From Corylus avellana (lineage: Eukaryota > Streptophyta > Magnoliopsida > Fagales > Betulaceae), in assembly GCF_901000735.1 (NCBI RefSeq), contig NC_081545.1, positions 26,503,513 to 26,567,512 of the forward strand: 64,000 nucleotides of DNA, in the 5' to 3' direction. The position numbers were made by a program, and so were the translations under genes. The notes beneath the pieces were generated by a model, which ran no database searches, was not told the DNA's origin, and saw nothing but the letters and a program-made list of their open reading frames with translations. Positions 22,840-34,713 of this stretch are shown here, piece by piece (position 1 is the first letter of the stretch; each line of letters begins with the position of its first letter).

Positions 22840-24580
22840 CGTCTTAATTTCTTTCTCTCTCTCTCTCTCTTTTTCTTTATACACGTATTTGTGGAATGCT
22901 GTGTAGATATATGGATGAGAGGATAGTATATATATATATGCGAATAAGCGACTAATTAATTATGGAGTAACAGCTATCTAATGATAGCTACGTAATAACT
23001 ATGACAATAACAATTAATGCTTGATATCTGTTCCAATTATTATTCGAATCTGGCTTACATGCTGTTATTAAAGTTATTATTTAATAACATTGTGTATATT
23101 GTAGTTTAATTAATGGTCAAAATTGAATCTCTCAATATTTCTCTTTATTTTCTCTCTTATTAAAATCTTCTAAAATTAAGTCAACTTTAAAATTTAATCT
23201 TAGCCATTGATTAAATTACAGCATACATGCTGTTATTATCCATTTTTTTGTTTTAAGAGACAAACAAAATAAACAAATTACTTCTAAAAACAAATAAGAC
23301 CATTTATGCATGAATTATTTTTTTCCTTAATAAGACTATAAAATGTGGAAAATGATCCTCTCCATTTCAAAATCCCTCTATTTTCTCCATTTAGTGCATT
23401 TTGAAAAGTAGTGTTGTCCAAAAGTTTTAATGATGGTAGTGCATTAAATGCAATACCCTTCAAAATGCACTAAATAGAGAAAATTGAGGAATTTTGAAAT
23501 GGAGAGGAACGGCCTTTTCCATAAAATGTGGCATTTGTTTTAACCTTTAGATATAATGGATGGCCAGATTTAAGAATTCTAGGGAATCCAGATCCACTTT
23601 GGACCACATTTTGTCACTAATGGTGACTTTTAAAATTATGATTGGATTTGGGAATATTTATAGTTTAATAGTAATTTTAAAAGTTACGTCACATATAAAT
23701 TATACATATCATCTAATAATGAATTTGAAAAAGAGGTAAGTGAGAGATGAATGAGAGAAGAATAGCATGTCTGTATTTAAATGTTAAAGTTGACAAAATT
23801 TGAACAAGTACCAAAACAGATTTTTCCTCAGTTTACACTTTACACTATCAATTTTTTTTTTTTTTTTTTGATACTAGTGATACGCTTCTCATTAGGAAAT
23901 CAAAGAGCTGGAACAATTTGCTCCAGCAAAACAGTTTCTTGAATACTATCAGGAAATTCCTCATACCATGTCCTATTCATCAAATTTTTATTCTTGTTTA
24001 TATAGCCAATACGAGCTCAATTTTTAAAAAAATAAAAATAAAAAATTACCACGTTAATTAGGAAAACAAAAACAGATTGGCAAAAGAGAAATATATATAT
24101 TTGCATTTTAGAGTTCATCTCGCATGCATCTCCACTGAGTTGGCATGCTCTATCCACCATTTTTTTTTTTCCTTTTTAATTAAAGGTGAATGAAACATAA
24201 CAATTCTGCAGGATGAACACCCTAATGCAAAGAAGCATTTCTCTTTAGATATACAATGAATCCTGGATTTTACATGGGTACCTATCATTACTCTATTGCA
24301 AATATCATAATTAAGTACCCTAAAATATATAGTATAAGAATAAAAGGTTGATATGAGTAATGCTAAATGAATTACCAATAAATTTGTGATAGATTATCCA
24401 AAGGGGTATATAATCTATCGCAAATCATAGGTTTTGTATTTTTTTTATCGGTACAAAATTATAGGTATTTTTTAAAATATCATCCCTCTGGCCTCATGTG
24501 GCTTTAAAATTACCAATGAATTTATGATAGATTACTAATAAATTTTAATCCAATAACGATTTTAAAAATTACGTATGTTA
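22840..24580. other. Upstream region of defensin-like copy 1
   Basis: A (CT)n run at 22851-22870 lies immediately upstream of the start codon. The rest is AT-rich with poly-T runs and foldback-like words (agaattctagggaatccagatcc near 23575, related to the MITE at 18492). No other gene is supported. Confidence 0.5.
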
Positions 24581-24588
24581 GGAATAAT

Positions 24589-25194
24589 CCCACTCACACC
24601 GCCCCCATCAGAAGAATCGTGGGCCAAGGCTAGAACTAGCTCATGATTGATTGCAGACTCCAAACCAAAGTAGCAAGACTCCCGAGGTGGGCCTAACCCC
24701 AGAGATAGAAGCCCAAACAAGGTTGTTCCTAGGGCAAGCTAGTCCCACGAAGGTATGGCGAATAGCGGAGCAGAGTAAGTCCTGGGAATAGATGCTACCT
24801 GCAGGGACCCAAATCCACCTTCACAAGTTAAAGGCTTCATACAAGTAAGTCTCGGGAATACTTTGATTATAGTCTCATCACGGAATATGTCCAAGATATT
24901 TATGGAAGGGTGTAGCTGGGTTTCAATCCTGAATTTCCGGGTTTTAATCTTTTTCCATGAAATCTGGATTAGGATCCTACTCCAAGCTGAATTGGGATAG
25001 AAATCAGAATCCAAATCCTATGAAGATTCCTAGTCCAAATCCAAGTAGAAGATCTATTCCGTGTCTGACTCTATCTCTCTTATTTCAGGTATAAACCCTA
25101 TACGCAATTACAATGCATTACAGATATTAACATAGGCATCAGAGAGAAACCTACCGATACCCCTGGCGAGTTCTCTTAACGGGTAGTTGTTTTG
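24589..25194 (+). mobile_element. LTR-like sequence, probably a solo LTR (copy 1)
   Basis: Begins near tgttaggaataatcccac, has the less AT-rich composition typical of an LTR (gggcctaaccccagagatag) and ends near acgggtagttgttttgca. No second LTR, primer-binding site or pol coding is adjacent. A clean 5-bp target duplication was not found, so the exact ends are uncertain. Its counterpart is at 39619-40231. Confidence 0.5.
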
Positions 25195-25302
25195 CAAAGA
25201 TTTTGAAGACGTGGATTGCATCAAAGATTGAAGAACATAAATCAAGAAGCATTGAAGAATGCCCAGTTCATCCCATTAGAAAACTGTTCTAACAATACCA
25301 AT

Positions 25303-25402
25303 NNNNNNNNNNNNNNNNNNNNNNNNNNNNNNNNNNNNNNNNNNNNNNNNNNNNNNNNNNNNNNNNNNNNNNNNNNNNNNNNNNNNNNNNNNNNNNNNNN
25401 NN
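25303..25402. other. Assembly gap (100 N)
   Basis: Exactly 100 N. The sequence before the gap continues in the other copy past 40338. Confidence 0.95.
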
Positions 25403-26734
25403 TTTTTTATTTTATTTTTTTCTAATAAAAAATGGGTATCTTTGGATTTTTGACATATTTAACGAAAAATTCTAACAAAGTGAGGTAATTGAAAGAAATT
25501 AAAAGCTCGATACTCTCAAATGAAAGTTTTTGAACTTCGAGAGTACTTTCAAAATGCGTATGAGAAATTTTGTCAAGTTTTCTATTAAAAAAATTTAAAG
25601 GTTTTGGACCGAAGCTTTGAACTCTCCCTACAGAAATTACAGCTAAATCCCTCCCATAAAACCCAACCCACTATTGTTTCCCATATTTCTCCATTATTCT
25701 TCGTTATCCATAACTCGATCAAGCTTCCCTAGCCACAAACTCATCACCTACCATTTTGATGTTCGATGTGAAAAAAAAAAAAAAAAAAAGCTCCGAGAAA
25801 GATAAATCATGCATGTAGCTCCTCCAACTCCAACTGATTAGCCCAATCAACAAATTCTGTATCATAATAATTCATCATGCCATTCCCCCACTTTTCTTGA
25901 ACATTTCTAACCACATTGAAGTCCCCAAGATATCTAATCTAATTAATAAATTGCCTAGTGTCCCTGATCACATGCTTCTTATTAATGTTATTAATAAAAA
26001 AAAGTGATTAAAAATAAACACTATAAAAAAAATATGTGTTTTTCACGATTGCAATATTATAGAATAATTATAGCCTATCTTTTTCTTTTTTTTTTATTTT
26101 ATTTTATTTTATTTTTTTGACATGTCCACACAAGAAAATGGGAAGGAGGATTCGAACTACTGACTTCCGCTTTTGAATTATTCATTGTAAAAATATCATT
26201 TTAGTGAGATAACAATAGAATATTAATGTGGTATATAGCATTACTCTTACAGTTATATCATGATATGGGGATCCGCCATTCATTATTCATAGATTCACAA
26301 CATTGAGATGTACGTTGAAGAATTAGAAAATTATATATGAAGACAAAAGTTTAATAGCAGAGGATATATTATTTATGCCATCACTCCTAGCATGCAGCTC
26401 GAGCCCAAAGGATATATAACTCATCCATTAATGAAATAAAGTTTGCAAAATGGAAAGGCCAGCTTAGAATCACCCGATTCCAAAGCACAACTCCATGAAA
26501 AATAACTCAGAAAGCAAGTGCACTTCACATTATCCTATCATATATCTTAGTGTAAAGGTGTCCTATATGCTAGAAAGGATGTTGTAGCCTTGAAGATCAC
26601 GAGAAGTCTCTTCTCACCACCGCTAGCTGCTGCAAATTGTAAAAATAAGTGACACATGAGATCCACAACTAAAAGTTTCTTCCCACTAATTAACTCTCAC
26701 GGGCCCTCACTCCGTTTGTTCAAAGCCTTGAGAT
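25403..26734 (-). repeat. Inverted copy of 33395-34713 (GDSL 2 upstream region)
   Basis: This gap-bounded 1.3-kb piece is the reverse complement of 33395-34713 from end to end, with small indels, mostly in homopolymers. It contains the A-tailed SINE end found at 33915-34014. The piece is wholly contained in the longer contig, again the behaviour of an unmerged haplotig placed in the wrong orientation. Confidence 0.9.
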
Positions 26735-26834
26735 NNNNNNNNNNNNNNNNNNNNNNNNNNNNNNNNNNNNNNNNNNNNNNNNNNNNNNNNNNNNNNNNNN
26801 NNNNNNNNNNNNNNNNNNNNNNNNNNNNNNNNNN
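26735..26834. other. Assembly gap (100 N)
   Basis: Exactly 100 N between two pieces that each duplicate other parts of the window in inverted orientation. Confidence 0.95.
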
Positions 26835-26924
26835 TAATGGCGAGGAAGGCATTTAGTGGAGACCAGAGCTTTATTTCTCCGATGAATATAGAGCAGCTTG
26901 CAAATCTAGCTATTGAGATTAATT
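26835..26924 (+). pseudogene. Terminal fragment of a GDSL lipase 1 last exon (inverted copy)
   Basis: Reads in the plus frame as [20 protein letters not shown] then LANLAIEIN and stop, identical to the C-terminus of GDSL lipase 1. Everything 5' of it is lost in the gap. It is either the end of an allelic contig or a truncated duplicate. Confidence 0.8.
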
Positions 26925-28079
26925 AGCGTGCGTTTGAAAAGATTGCAACTACTACTAGATCATGTATGCAATTCTTAATCATAAATGCGTCTATATAGTT
27001 TCCCATTTTCGTCGGTCCATTTTAGCGCTGTGTGTAGTAGAACTATATATATGTACGTTTAAAACAAATCAAAGAACAGTGTATGTGTGGGCTTAATTAC
27101 TGCTATGAAATTCCAGCTACTTTGATTTGGATTTTACAGTATTATTTGCTGTACTTTAGCCACATCATAATCATTTTGTTTTGGTTAATTAGATGAACCT
27201 AGCTAGTCAATTTAGGGAATTAATACGTGGAAAAAGTTGTTAATTACTGTTACGTACTGATTTAATCAACTCAAATTCCACATATATTATTAATTAGGCC
27301 CACATATATGGTCTAATATATAACTCACTTAATGCCAGGATGTACGTTGAACACAAAATGTTTGGGATGTACATTCAAGAATTTTTTTACTCGTTTAGTA
27401 ATGCTTTTAGAATCATGTGTTTTTTGTTTTTTCAGTTGCAATTTGACATAAAAAGTATATAGTAAACAAGCCCAATTATCATTATCTAGGCACGAAATCA
27501 ACATCTATGACTCTGAAATTTATAGACAACAAGGTCATCACGGTTAAATTCAATTAGATCTATCAGTTTAAGCTTTTGAAATAAGTGTTGATTTTTTTGA
27601 AAAAAATTGAAATAAGTGTTGATTTAACATTATATCAAAGTAAAAATATTAAGTTCAAACCCTCTCATTTCAATTAAATATTTTACGTGCTGAACCTTAT
27701 CTATTTAAAGGGAGTTTGAATCTACAAGTGATGGAGACTATTTAAGTATTTGATTAAATGATTCAATTTACCTAATATTTATCAGCTTATGCTTTTGAGA
27801 AAAATAGTGATTTAATATTATAATAGAGACAAATGTCCTAAGTTTAAATCATGTCTCCATCATTCACCTCGATTCCATTTATATTTATTTTATTTTATTT
27901 TAAGGAATATTATGAATATTCATTATCTCAAAAGATCCGTTAAAAGATCACACAAGCAGGAAGGAATGCTCCCTCTGTACAATATTACCTACACTTGGTG
28001 GGACATCCTCCAACCAAGTAGACATAGTAACATGGGTGGTAGCCAATTTTGCTAGCTTATGCGCAGCATTATTGGTGTC
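26835..28079 (+). repeat. Arm 2 of inverted duplication (partner 16332-17549)
   Basis: Reverse complement of 16332-17549 at high identity, running from the GDSL C-terminus into the LINE RNase H remnant. Differences include an extra short insertion near 27590 and loss of the TA run found at 16503-16530. Confidence 0.9.
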
Positions 28080-29210
28080 CCTCATTACATGCATAAAACT
28101 GGTGTTTTTCAAACCACGTAGCTCTCTTTGGATACATTCGATAAATTGACCATAACTACTAAGACATGGCCCCTCTAAAGCAATAGCCTTGATAACTTGC
28201 ATGGAGTTACCCTCAAAGATGATATTATCAAAACCCAATTCATTGCAGAACAAAATAGCATACACCGCTACTAAAGCTTCAGCCGAAGTTGGTTCAGTTT
28301 GAATAGCAAGAGACAAACTTCACACAGCAATAAAGTTATCAGTTGAATCTCGAGCTATAATGCCCAACCCCACATGTCCTTCCTTCAGATTCAGTTCGGC
28401 ATCCCAATTTATCTTGATTATGTTGCTTGGTGGGGGTTTCCATACTACGGCTGCTAGTTCATTGTCATTAGTTTCCTCACCTTGATAACTTGCATGGAGT
28501 TACCCTCAAAGATGATATTATCAAAACCCAATTCCTTGCAGAACATAATAGCATACACCGCTGCTAAAGCTTCAGCCAAAGTTGGTTCAGTTTGAATAGC
28601 AAGAGACAAACTTCACGCAGCAATAAAGTTATCAGTTGAATCTCAGAGCTATAATGCCCAACCCCACATGTCCTTCCTTCAGATTCAGTTCGGCATCCCA
28701 ATTTAATTATCTTGATTATGTTGCTTGGTGGGGGTTTCCATACTACGGCTGCTAGTTCACTGTCATTAGTTTCCTCACATTGGATCTTGTTATTCACTCT
28801 TTGAAATTCTTCCAACAAAGTCTAAGCTTCCTTTACTAATCTGGTCGGATGAAGAAATATATTTTCATGTATTACTGAATTCCTCCTCAACCAGATTTTC
28901 TTTGCCATGACAATGAACAGTTCAATTTCCCTTGTGTCACATTTGTCCCTAATTGACTCAAACATTTATGGGAAACTGCTCCCCACGCCACCACATTTTT
29001 GCAATTTCATCGGCCCACCTCCCCACACATCATTCGATGATGGCAAGTCCATAGGATATGCACTACCGTCTCATCTTCGAGTCCACAAATAGGGCATAAG
29101 GTGTGCGCGATGTGAAGTGTTAAAGTATTGATTAAATTTACATACTTCAATTTAAACTTTTGAAATAAATGGTACTCATTGAACAATACTCCATTAATGA
29201 GAGCCAGCAA
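27948..29210 (-). mobile_element. LINE remnant: zinc-binding and RNase H regions
   Basis: On the minus strand a zf-RVT-like segment (LCPICGLEDETVVHILWTC near 29060-29115) comes first and is followed by an RNase H domain (EPTSAEALVAVYAILFCNEL, then FEGNSMQVIKAIALEG and RDTNNAAHKLAKLATTHVTM) ending at 27948. This order is that of plant LINE ORF2 C-termini. A frameshift or stop near 28320 and a ~295-bp internal tandem duplication break the frame. The RT core is absent. Confidence 0.8.
28188..28778 (-). repeat. Tandem duplication of ~295 bp inside the LINE RNase H region
   Basis: Unit 1 is 28188-28480 and unit 2 is 28481-28778. Both begin cttgataacttgcatggagt and end gtcattagtttcctcac. The units differ by a few substitutions and short insertions, so the duplication postdates most decay of the element. 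Confidence 0.9.
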
Positions 29211-29341
29211 GGTTTTAATTACTTGACTTTATTTCATACTACAAAAGGAAAGCAGAAAATGAAAAAGCATAAAGAATCCACCAGCACTAATTAATAATAC
29301 AGATTAAATGAGCATAGTAATGAAGATGAAATTCAAATGTT

Positions 29342-32300
29342 CTAGAGCATTGCCAATTGTTGTATATTAATTGGATACGTATACGACTGTGTTTGCGAAC
29401 TGAATGAACTCCTGGCAAACAAGATATTGGCCGCCTCCGTGGGATGAAAAGCATCCCAGAACAAATACTTTCTTCGATCCTCGCATGGCTGCTGAAGAGG
29501 AAGGCAAGTAATTTGCCCGTTGTTCTTCCCCACCCCACAGCATCCCTTGTCTATCACTTCAAATCCTGCATGTATCAATCATATATATTTCCAAATTTCA
29601 AAAACCATATTAAATTTCGAAAACTAGGGGTGGGCAGATTAACCGATTACCGATTACCGACTTTAACCGAACCGATATTAATCGTAACCGATAGTTATCG
29701 GTCGGTAATCGGTTAAAAATTTTATACCGATAAGCTTATCGGTCGGTAATCGGTCGGTTAAAATTTTTTTATCGGTTAACCGATATGACCGATATGACCG
29801 ATAAGTTATTTTAATTTTTAATTTTTTAAAATTTTATATTTATTATTAAAAGTTAAAACCAAAATGACGTCGAATTTCCTTCCAATGAAGAATTTCAATT
29901 TTGCCATTTTGAATCAGATAAAGCTTGATTTTTTGGTTGACATATTTTGTTCATTGGAACGAAATGGGCTTCCAGAAGCTAGAACAGTAGAAACGATTTT
30001 GCATTTCTGCTCATGGAGCAATCTCAGATGATGCTCCCAGTAAGAGAAAGAGTTTATTATATTAATATAAACTAAAAAAAAAAAAAAAAAAGCCTAATAA
30101 AAAGCCCACAAAACTTAATCTAGCAATTCTCAAATTAATTTTTGGCCCAATGAGCAATCAGTAAAAAAGCCCACAAAAGCCCAAACCGGTTTAACCGACC
30201 GATTAACCGACCGGTTAACCGATTACCGATTTGACCGATAATTTTCGGTTAAGACTTCTTATCGGTCGGTAATCGGTTAAGATTTGGTTAACCGATAACT
30301 TATCGGTTAACCGACCGATAAGTCCATTAACCGGTCTTAACCGACCGATACCCAGCCCTATCGAAAACAATATCATTTCCATACAAATTTGAAATTTACG
30401 TATATACCGTAATTTGTTCCGTTTAGGTAAAGATCGCCGGTGCTCTTGTAGGAGTCGAGGTACACAAACTTTGCTCCAGGCAAGAGTCCTCTGTTGAAAC
30501 GGTCAACAAGATTCCGGAGCCCCGAGTTGAACATAGAGATTGCCGTGTTGATTTTTTCGTTGCAGCGGGTGTTGTTTCCGCGAAATCTCGCGAGCTGGTA
30601 TGGAATGCAACCAATTTGGCCGACTGCACTTACAATCACCTTGCGTGCTCCCACTGTATATAATTGCTGATCGAACAAGAAAGAACAAAAACGAAATTCC
30701 TTTAATTAAAGCAAGTGAGAGAGATAGGAAATATATATAGTCTGCTAGAAAACATCTATTTGAACCTCTTGTTTTGGGACTGGTATCCTCTCGAGACTCC
30801 AGTCCAAATGGACCAGAGGGAAACCAGTTCTCTTTAATATAGGAGTAGAATTGTCACAAAAAAAAAAAAAAAAAAAAAACACTTTTTGGACAATTTTACC
30901 CCTTCTTTAATAAGAACCGGCTCCCTTTTGGTCCATATGCCTTGTTTTGACGGTAGTAATCATCATGAATGTCATAATTAACAACGACCTATGTGTGTAA
31001 TAATTGCATAAATAACAAAAAAAAAAAAAAAACTGTAGAAATTGGCTTTGAGACAACTCCATTTCCATTTTGGTCCTCCGGTCTCCATTACTGGCGTGTG
31101 TTCATCATGCGCCCGTGATCGATCAATGGCATACACACACTAGCCCAGAAGCTAGCTCCTCCTTTGCCACTGCTTTTGAGGGTTTTTTGCTTACTTTCTT
31201 GTATTTTGCTTTGTTTTCTATCTTGTATTTATTTTTGTTCTGTTATGTTGTTTTTTTGTAGGTTTTAATCTCCCTTAGCTACTCTAGTTTCATCTTTTTG
31301 TGAAGATTGTTTCATCAACCAGAGATTGTTACTCCCTTTTAATGGATTTAGATGGGAATTCAGTATCTTTCCTTTAACAGCCTTCTTTCAGAGGGTGTTG
31401 TTGTTTTAAAGTTGGTCAGCTCTTTGGCTTGCTTTAAACACCACTTTGATGGTGCAATTTCTTGGTCTGTTGATTGACCAAGATCCAGAGGACCGGGCCA
31501 TTTGTTGACCAATTTTCTATTTGTTTGTATTTTCTGCATTGTATTGCTGTTTTGGGTTTGTTGTTGGGGAACCCAACCCTTTTTCGATTTTTTGATTCTT
31601 TGTACCCTAATCTTATTTGCTTAACAAAAAAAAAAAAAAAAGCAACTTACAGTAAGCTGGCGGGAGTAGTCCTGAAGAAGAAGAGCAGCATAGGCTTTAG
31701 GAGTGTAATCGGAGCTACTAGAATAGAAGTCAGGCATAAAATAGTTGTTAAGATAATCATTACTTCCCATCCCAGAATATAAGATGCACTTGCTTAGATA
31801 GCTATTCAGTGCATTGATGTCTCCTCTGAAGAATCTTCTCATCTGTTGCACTGTATCCCCAAAGCTGGCTACCTGTTGGTTCATCGACATATGATCGCCC
31901 TATATATGAATGATCAAACACACTCAAATCACGTAAGAAATTGATTATATATCCATCATATATATAATTTATTATTTAGGGAGTAAATTAAGGATATATA
32001 TATATATACCAGGTTATTTCCTGTTTCATCTCGGATGCCAGCTGCTCCTGATGCATAATTCACTCCCCTCAGCAGTGCAGCGCCCCGAGTCCTTGCATAG
32101 GGTGGAATATAAGTTGGAAATCCTAGAAGTTGAGCTGCATATATTTTCAAAATTAATGAACAAAGAGGAATAATTAAGTTCCCCAGTTGATTTAAACATA
32201 CATCGCATTCTATAAACCTAATTACGTCAATTGATCATGAGTAATACTATGTACGTACTCTTCATGCACACTAAATTTTTATATCAACTTTACACCGGTT

Positions 32301-33322
32301 GATGTGACATATTTTTAATGGTCAGCACTTTTATTTTTTTAAATGACTAATATGAAAATTGGCTACATAAAACACATGCACTACATTAGCCAGTGTAAAT
32401 CTAATTTTAAAATCCAATGTACAAAGTAGCATTACTCTAAAGTCATTTCGAAATACCAGCTTTTTTTTTTTTTTTTTTTTGTCTACTTTAATAAGAGAGA
32501 AAGCTAAAATATAGAAAAGAGTAATACAATAACAATATACAATGATTAAACTTATTTATAGTCAAATACAACGACCAATGCTACAAGGTAGCTCTGTGTG
32601 AGAGCATGAGCAGGCTTCATCTACTTGGACAAGTGTTTGGACAATCCGAGCATGTTCTTGCTATTTGACCGAGCAGGTGAGTCCCACCCATCCTCTCACA
32701 TGCCTTGCTGATCTATTACAATGTGATAGGGTAGGGGTAGCTATTGCACCACAGATCATGCTCTCACATACCAACTTGAAGGGCAACATTAATGTATATC
32801 AAAGATAGAATAAGAAAAAAGAGAATTAATGTGTGACAACTATGTCATGAATTTTAAAATTATAGCTAAACGTTTTGTGAAATTGCGATTTGACTTTTAA
32901 AATTGTAGTTTGATATTTAAAATCGTGCGTTTTTAAGAACGCACCTCCCTACATATGATTTGAATTGAATTCTGGATTTCGAATTTATTGGGCACATAAA
33001 GTAATAAGGTAAGATATATGATAAAGAGAAATCCAATAATTAATTGCAAATGCCAAAGGATAATCTTACCTAAAGCATCTACGTAAGTTTGACCGTTAGT
33101 AAAGCGGCCAGTGGAACCCAGTGGAAAATCAATTCCATAGGGCCTGTAATTAGCCCTAGCAAGCGTAAGGATCCCATTGTTATTTCCATTATCGACCAAT
33201 GAGTCACCGAAGATGAAGAAACAAGGCACCTGGCGCTGCTGCTGTGGCTGCGAGCAAGCTTTAGCAGTTAACCACAGAAAAACCAAACTAAAAGACAAAA
33301 CCAACTCCCATAAACCCTTCAT
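29342..33322 (-). CDS. GDSL esterase/lipase 2 (five exons)
   Basis: A paralog of GDSL lipase 1 with the same five-exon structure. Minus-strand exons: 33070-33322, 32010-32134, 31651-31899, 30408-30666, 29342-29565, giving 369 residues with every junction in phase. The start at 33322 (MKGLWELVLSFSLVFLWL) gives a clean signal peptide; an in-frame ATG 14 codons upstream would put polar residues before it and is less likely. Block I is FIFGDSLVDNGNNN with Ser41, block III is [11 protein letters not shown] with Asn173, and block V is WDAFHPTE with Asp333 and His336. It is predicted to be secreted and to hydrolyse esters; the substrate is unknown. The last intron hosts a hAT-type MITE and intron 3 a poly-A-tailed insertion. 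No disabling change is visible. Confidence 0.93.
29625..30360. mobile_element. hAT-type MITE in GDSL lipase 2 last intron
   Basis: A 736-bp element bounded by an exact 8-bp target duplication, tcgaaaac, at 29617-29624 and 30361-30368. Its ends are inverted: taggggtgggcag on the left and, reverse-complemented, tagggctgggtat on the right. Both subterminal regions are packed with ataaccgat/atcggtt words in both orientations, the repeated motif arrangement typical of transposase-binding subterminal regions in hAT elements. No transposase coding is present. Confidence 0.9.
30667..31650. other. GDSL lipase 2 intron 3 with a poly-A-tailed insertion
   Basis: A segment from roughly 31040 to 31641 is T/G-rich and ends in an 18-A run just before exon 3's donor site (31624-31641), as expected of a retroposon 3' end on the plus strand. 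No coding domain was recognised and no target duplication was found. A second A-run at 30860-30879 is also present. Confidence 0.5.
32240..32440. repeat. MITE in GDSL lipase 2 intron 1
   Basis: The left end gagtaatactatgtacgtac and the reverse complement of the right end agagtaatgctactttgtac are similar inverted repeats, with AT-rich sequence between and no ORF. It belongs with the other agtaatgcta-ended short elements of this window. Confidence 0.5.
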
Positions 33323-33394
33323 TTTTAAGCAGTACCCTTGAATATTCTGAAAGCACCCATGCACGCAGCTGCATCATTTATACTACCACTTTCG

Positions 33395-34713
33395 ATCTCA
33401 AGGCTTTGAACAAACGGAGTGAGGGCCCGTGAGAGTTAATTAGTGGCAAGAAACTTTTAGTTGTGGATCTCATGTGTCACTTATTTTTACAATTTGCAGC
33501 AGCTAGCGGTGGTGAGAAGAGACTTCTCGTGATCTTCAAGGCTACAACATCCTTTCTAGCATATAGGACACCTTTACACTAAGATATATGATAGGATAAA
33601 GTGAAGTGCACTTGCTTTTTGAGTTATTTTTCATGGAGTTGTGCTTTGGAATCGGGTGATTCTAAGCTGGCCTTTCCATTTTGCAAACTTTATTTCATTA
33701 ATGGATGAGTTATATATCCTTTGGGCTCGAGCTGCATGCTAGGAGTGATGGCATAAATAATATATCCTCTGCTATTAAACTTTTGTCTTCATATATAATT
33801 ACATCTCAATGTTGTGAATCTATGAATAATGAATGGCGGATCACCATATCATGATATAACTACAAGAGTATTGCTATATATCATATTAATATTCTATTGT
33901 TATCTCACTAAAATGATGTTTTTACAATGATTAACTCAAAAGTGGAAGTCACTAGTTCGAATCTCCCTCCCCCTTCCCTTGTGTGGACATGTCAAAAAAA
34001 AAAAAAAAAAAAAGATAGGATATAATTATTCTATAATATTGCAATCGTGAAAAATGCATTTTTTTTAATAGTGTTTATTTTTAATCACTTTTTTTTATTA
34101 ATAACATTAATAAGAAGCATGTGACTGATCACATGCTTTAGGGACACTAGGCAATTTATTAATTAGATTAGATATGTACGTTGGGGACTTCAATGTGGTT
34201 GGAAATGTTCAAGAAAAGTGGGGGAATGGCATGATGAATTATTATGATACAGAATTTGTTGATTGGACTAATCAGTTGGAGGAGCTACATGCATGATTTA
34301 TCTTTCTCGGGTGTTTTTTTTTTTTTTTTTTTCACATGGAACATCAAAATGGTAGGTGAAGAGTACGTTTGTGGCTAGGGAAGCTTGATCGAGTTATGGA
34401 TAACGAAGAATAATGGAGAAATATGGGCAACAATAGTGGGTCGGGTTTTATGGGAGGGATTTAGCTGTAATTTCTGTAGGGAGAGTTCAAAGCTTCGGTC
34501 CAAAACCTTTCAATTTTTTTAATAGAAAACTTGACAAAATTTCTCATTAACTTCAACGCATTTTGAAAGTACTCTCGAAGTTCAAAAACTTTCATTTGAG
34601 AGTATCGAGCTTTTAATTTCTTTCAATTACCTCATTTTATTAGAATTTTTCGTTAAATATTGTCAAAAATCCAAAGATACCCATTTTTTATTAGAAAAAA
34701 ATAAAATAAAAAA
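33395..34713 (+). repeat. Partner of the inverted copy at 25403-26734
   Basis: Upstream region of GDSL lipase 2, present once here in continuous sequence and once inverted between two gaps. Confidence 0.9.
33915..34014 (+). mobile_element. 3' part of a tRNA-related SINE
   Basis: Contains a B-box-like gttcgaatctcc near 33955, a pyrimidine-rich stretch, gtgtggacatgtc and a 20-A tail (33995-34014). The 5' boundary and target duplication could not be fixed. The same element appears inverted at about 26085-26180. Confidence 0.5.

Larger units (their letters stand above)
20867..25302 (+). repeat. Copy 1 of a ~4.4-kb direct duplication (partner 35862-40338)
   Basis: The whole contig piece aligns collinearly with 35862-40338, including both defensin-like exons, the MITEs and the LTR-like block, with scattered substitutions, microsatellite length changes and small indels. 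Its ends coincide with N gaps and copy 2 continues past both ends. That is expected of an unmerged allelic contig (haplotig), although a recent segmental duplication is possible. Confidence 0.92.

Noticed and set aside
28181..28778. Two repeat units considered as a CRISPR or satellite array
   Set aside because: There are only two long units with no spacers, inside LINE coding sequence in a plant genome; a simple tandem duplication explains them.
33323..33364. Upstream ATG for GDSL lipase 2
   Set aside because: Using it puts 14 mostly polar residues before a clear signal peptide that starts at the second Met.
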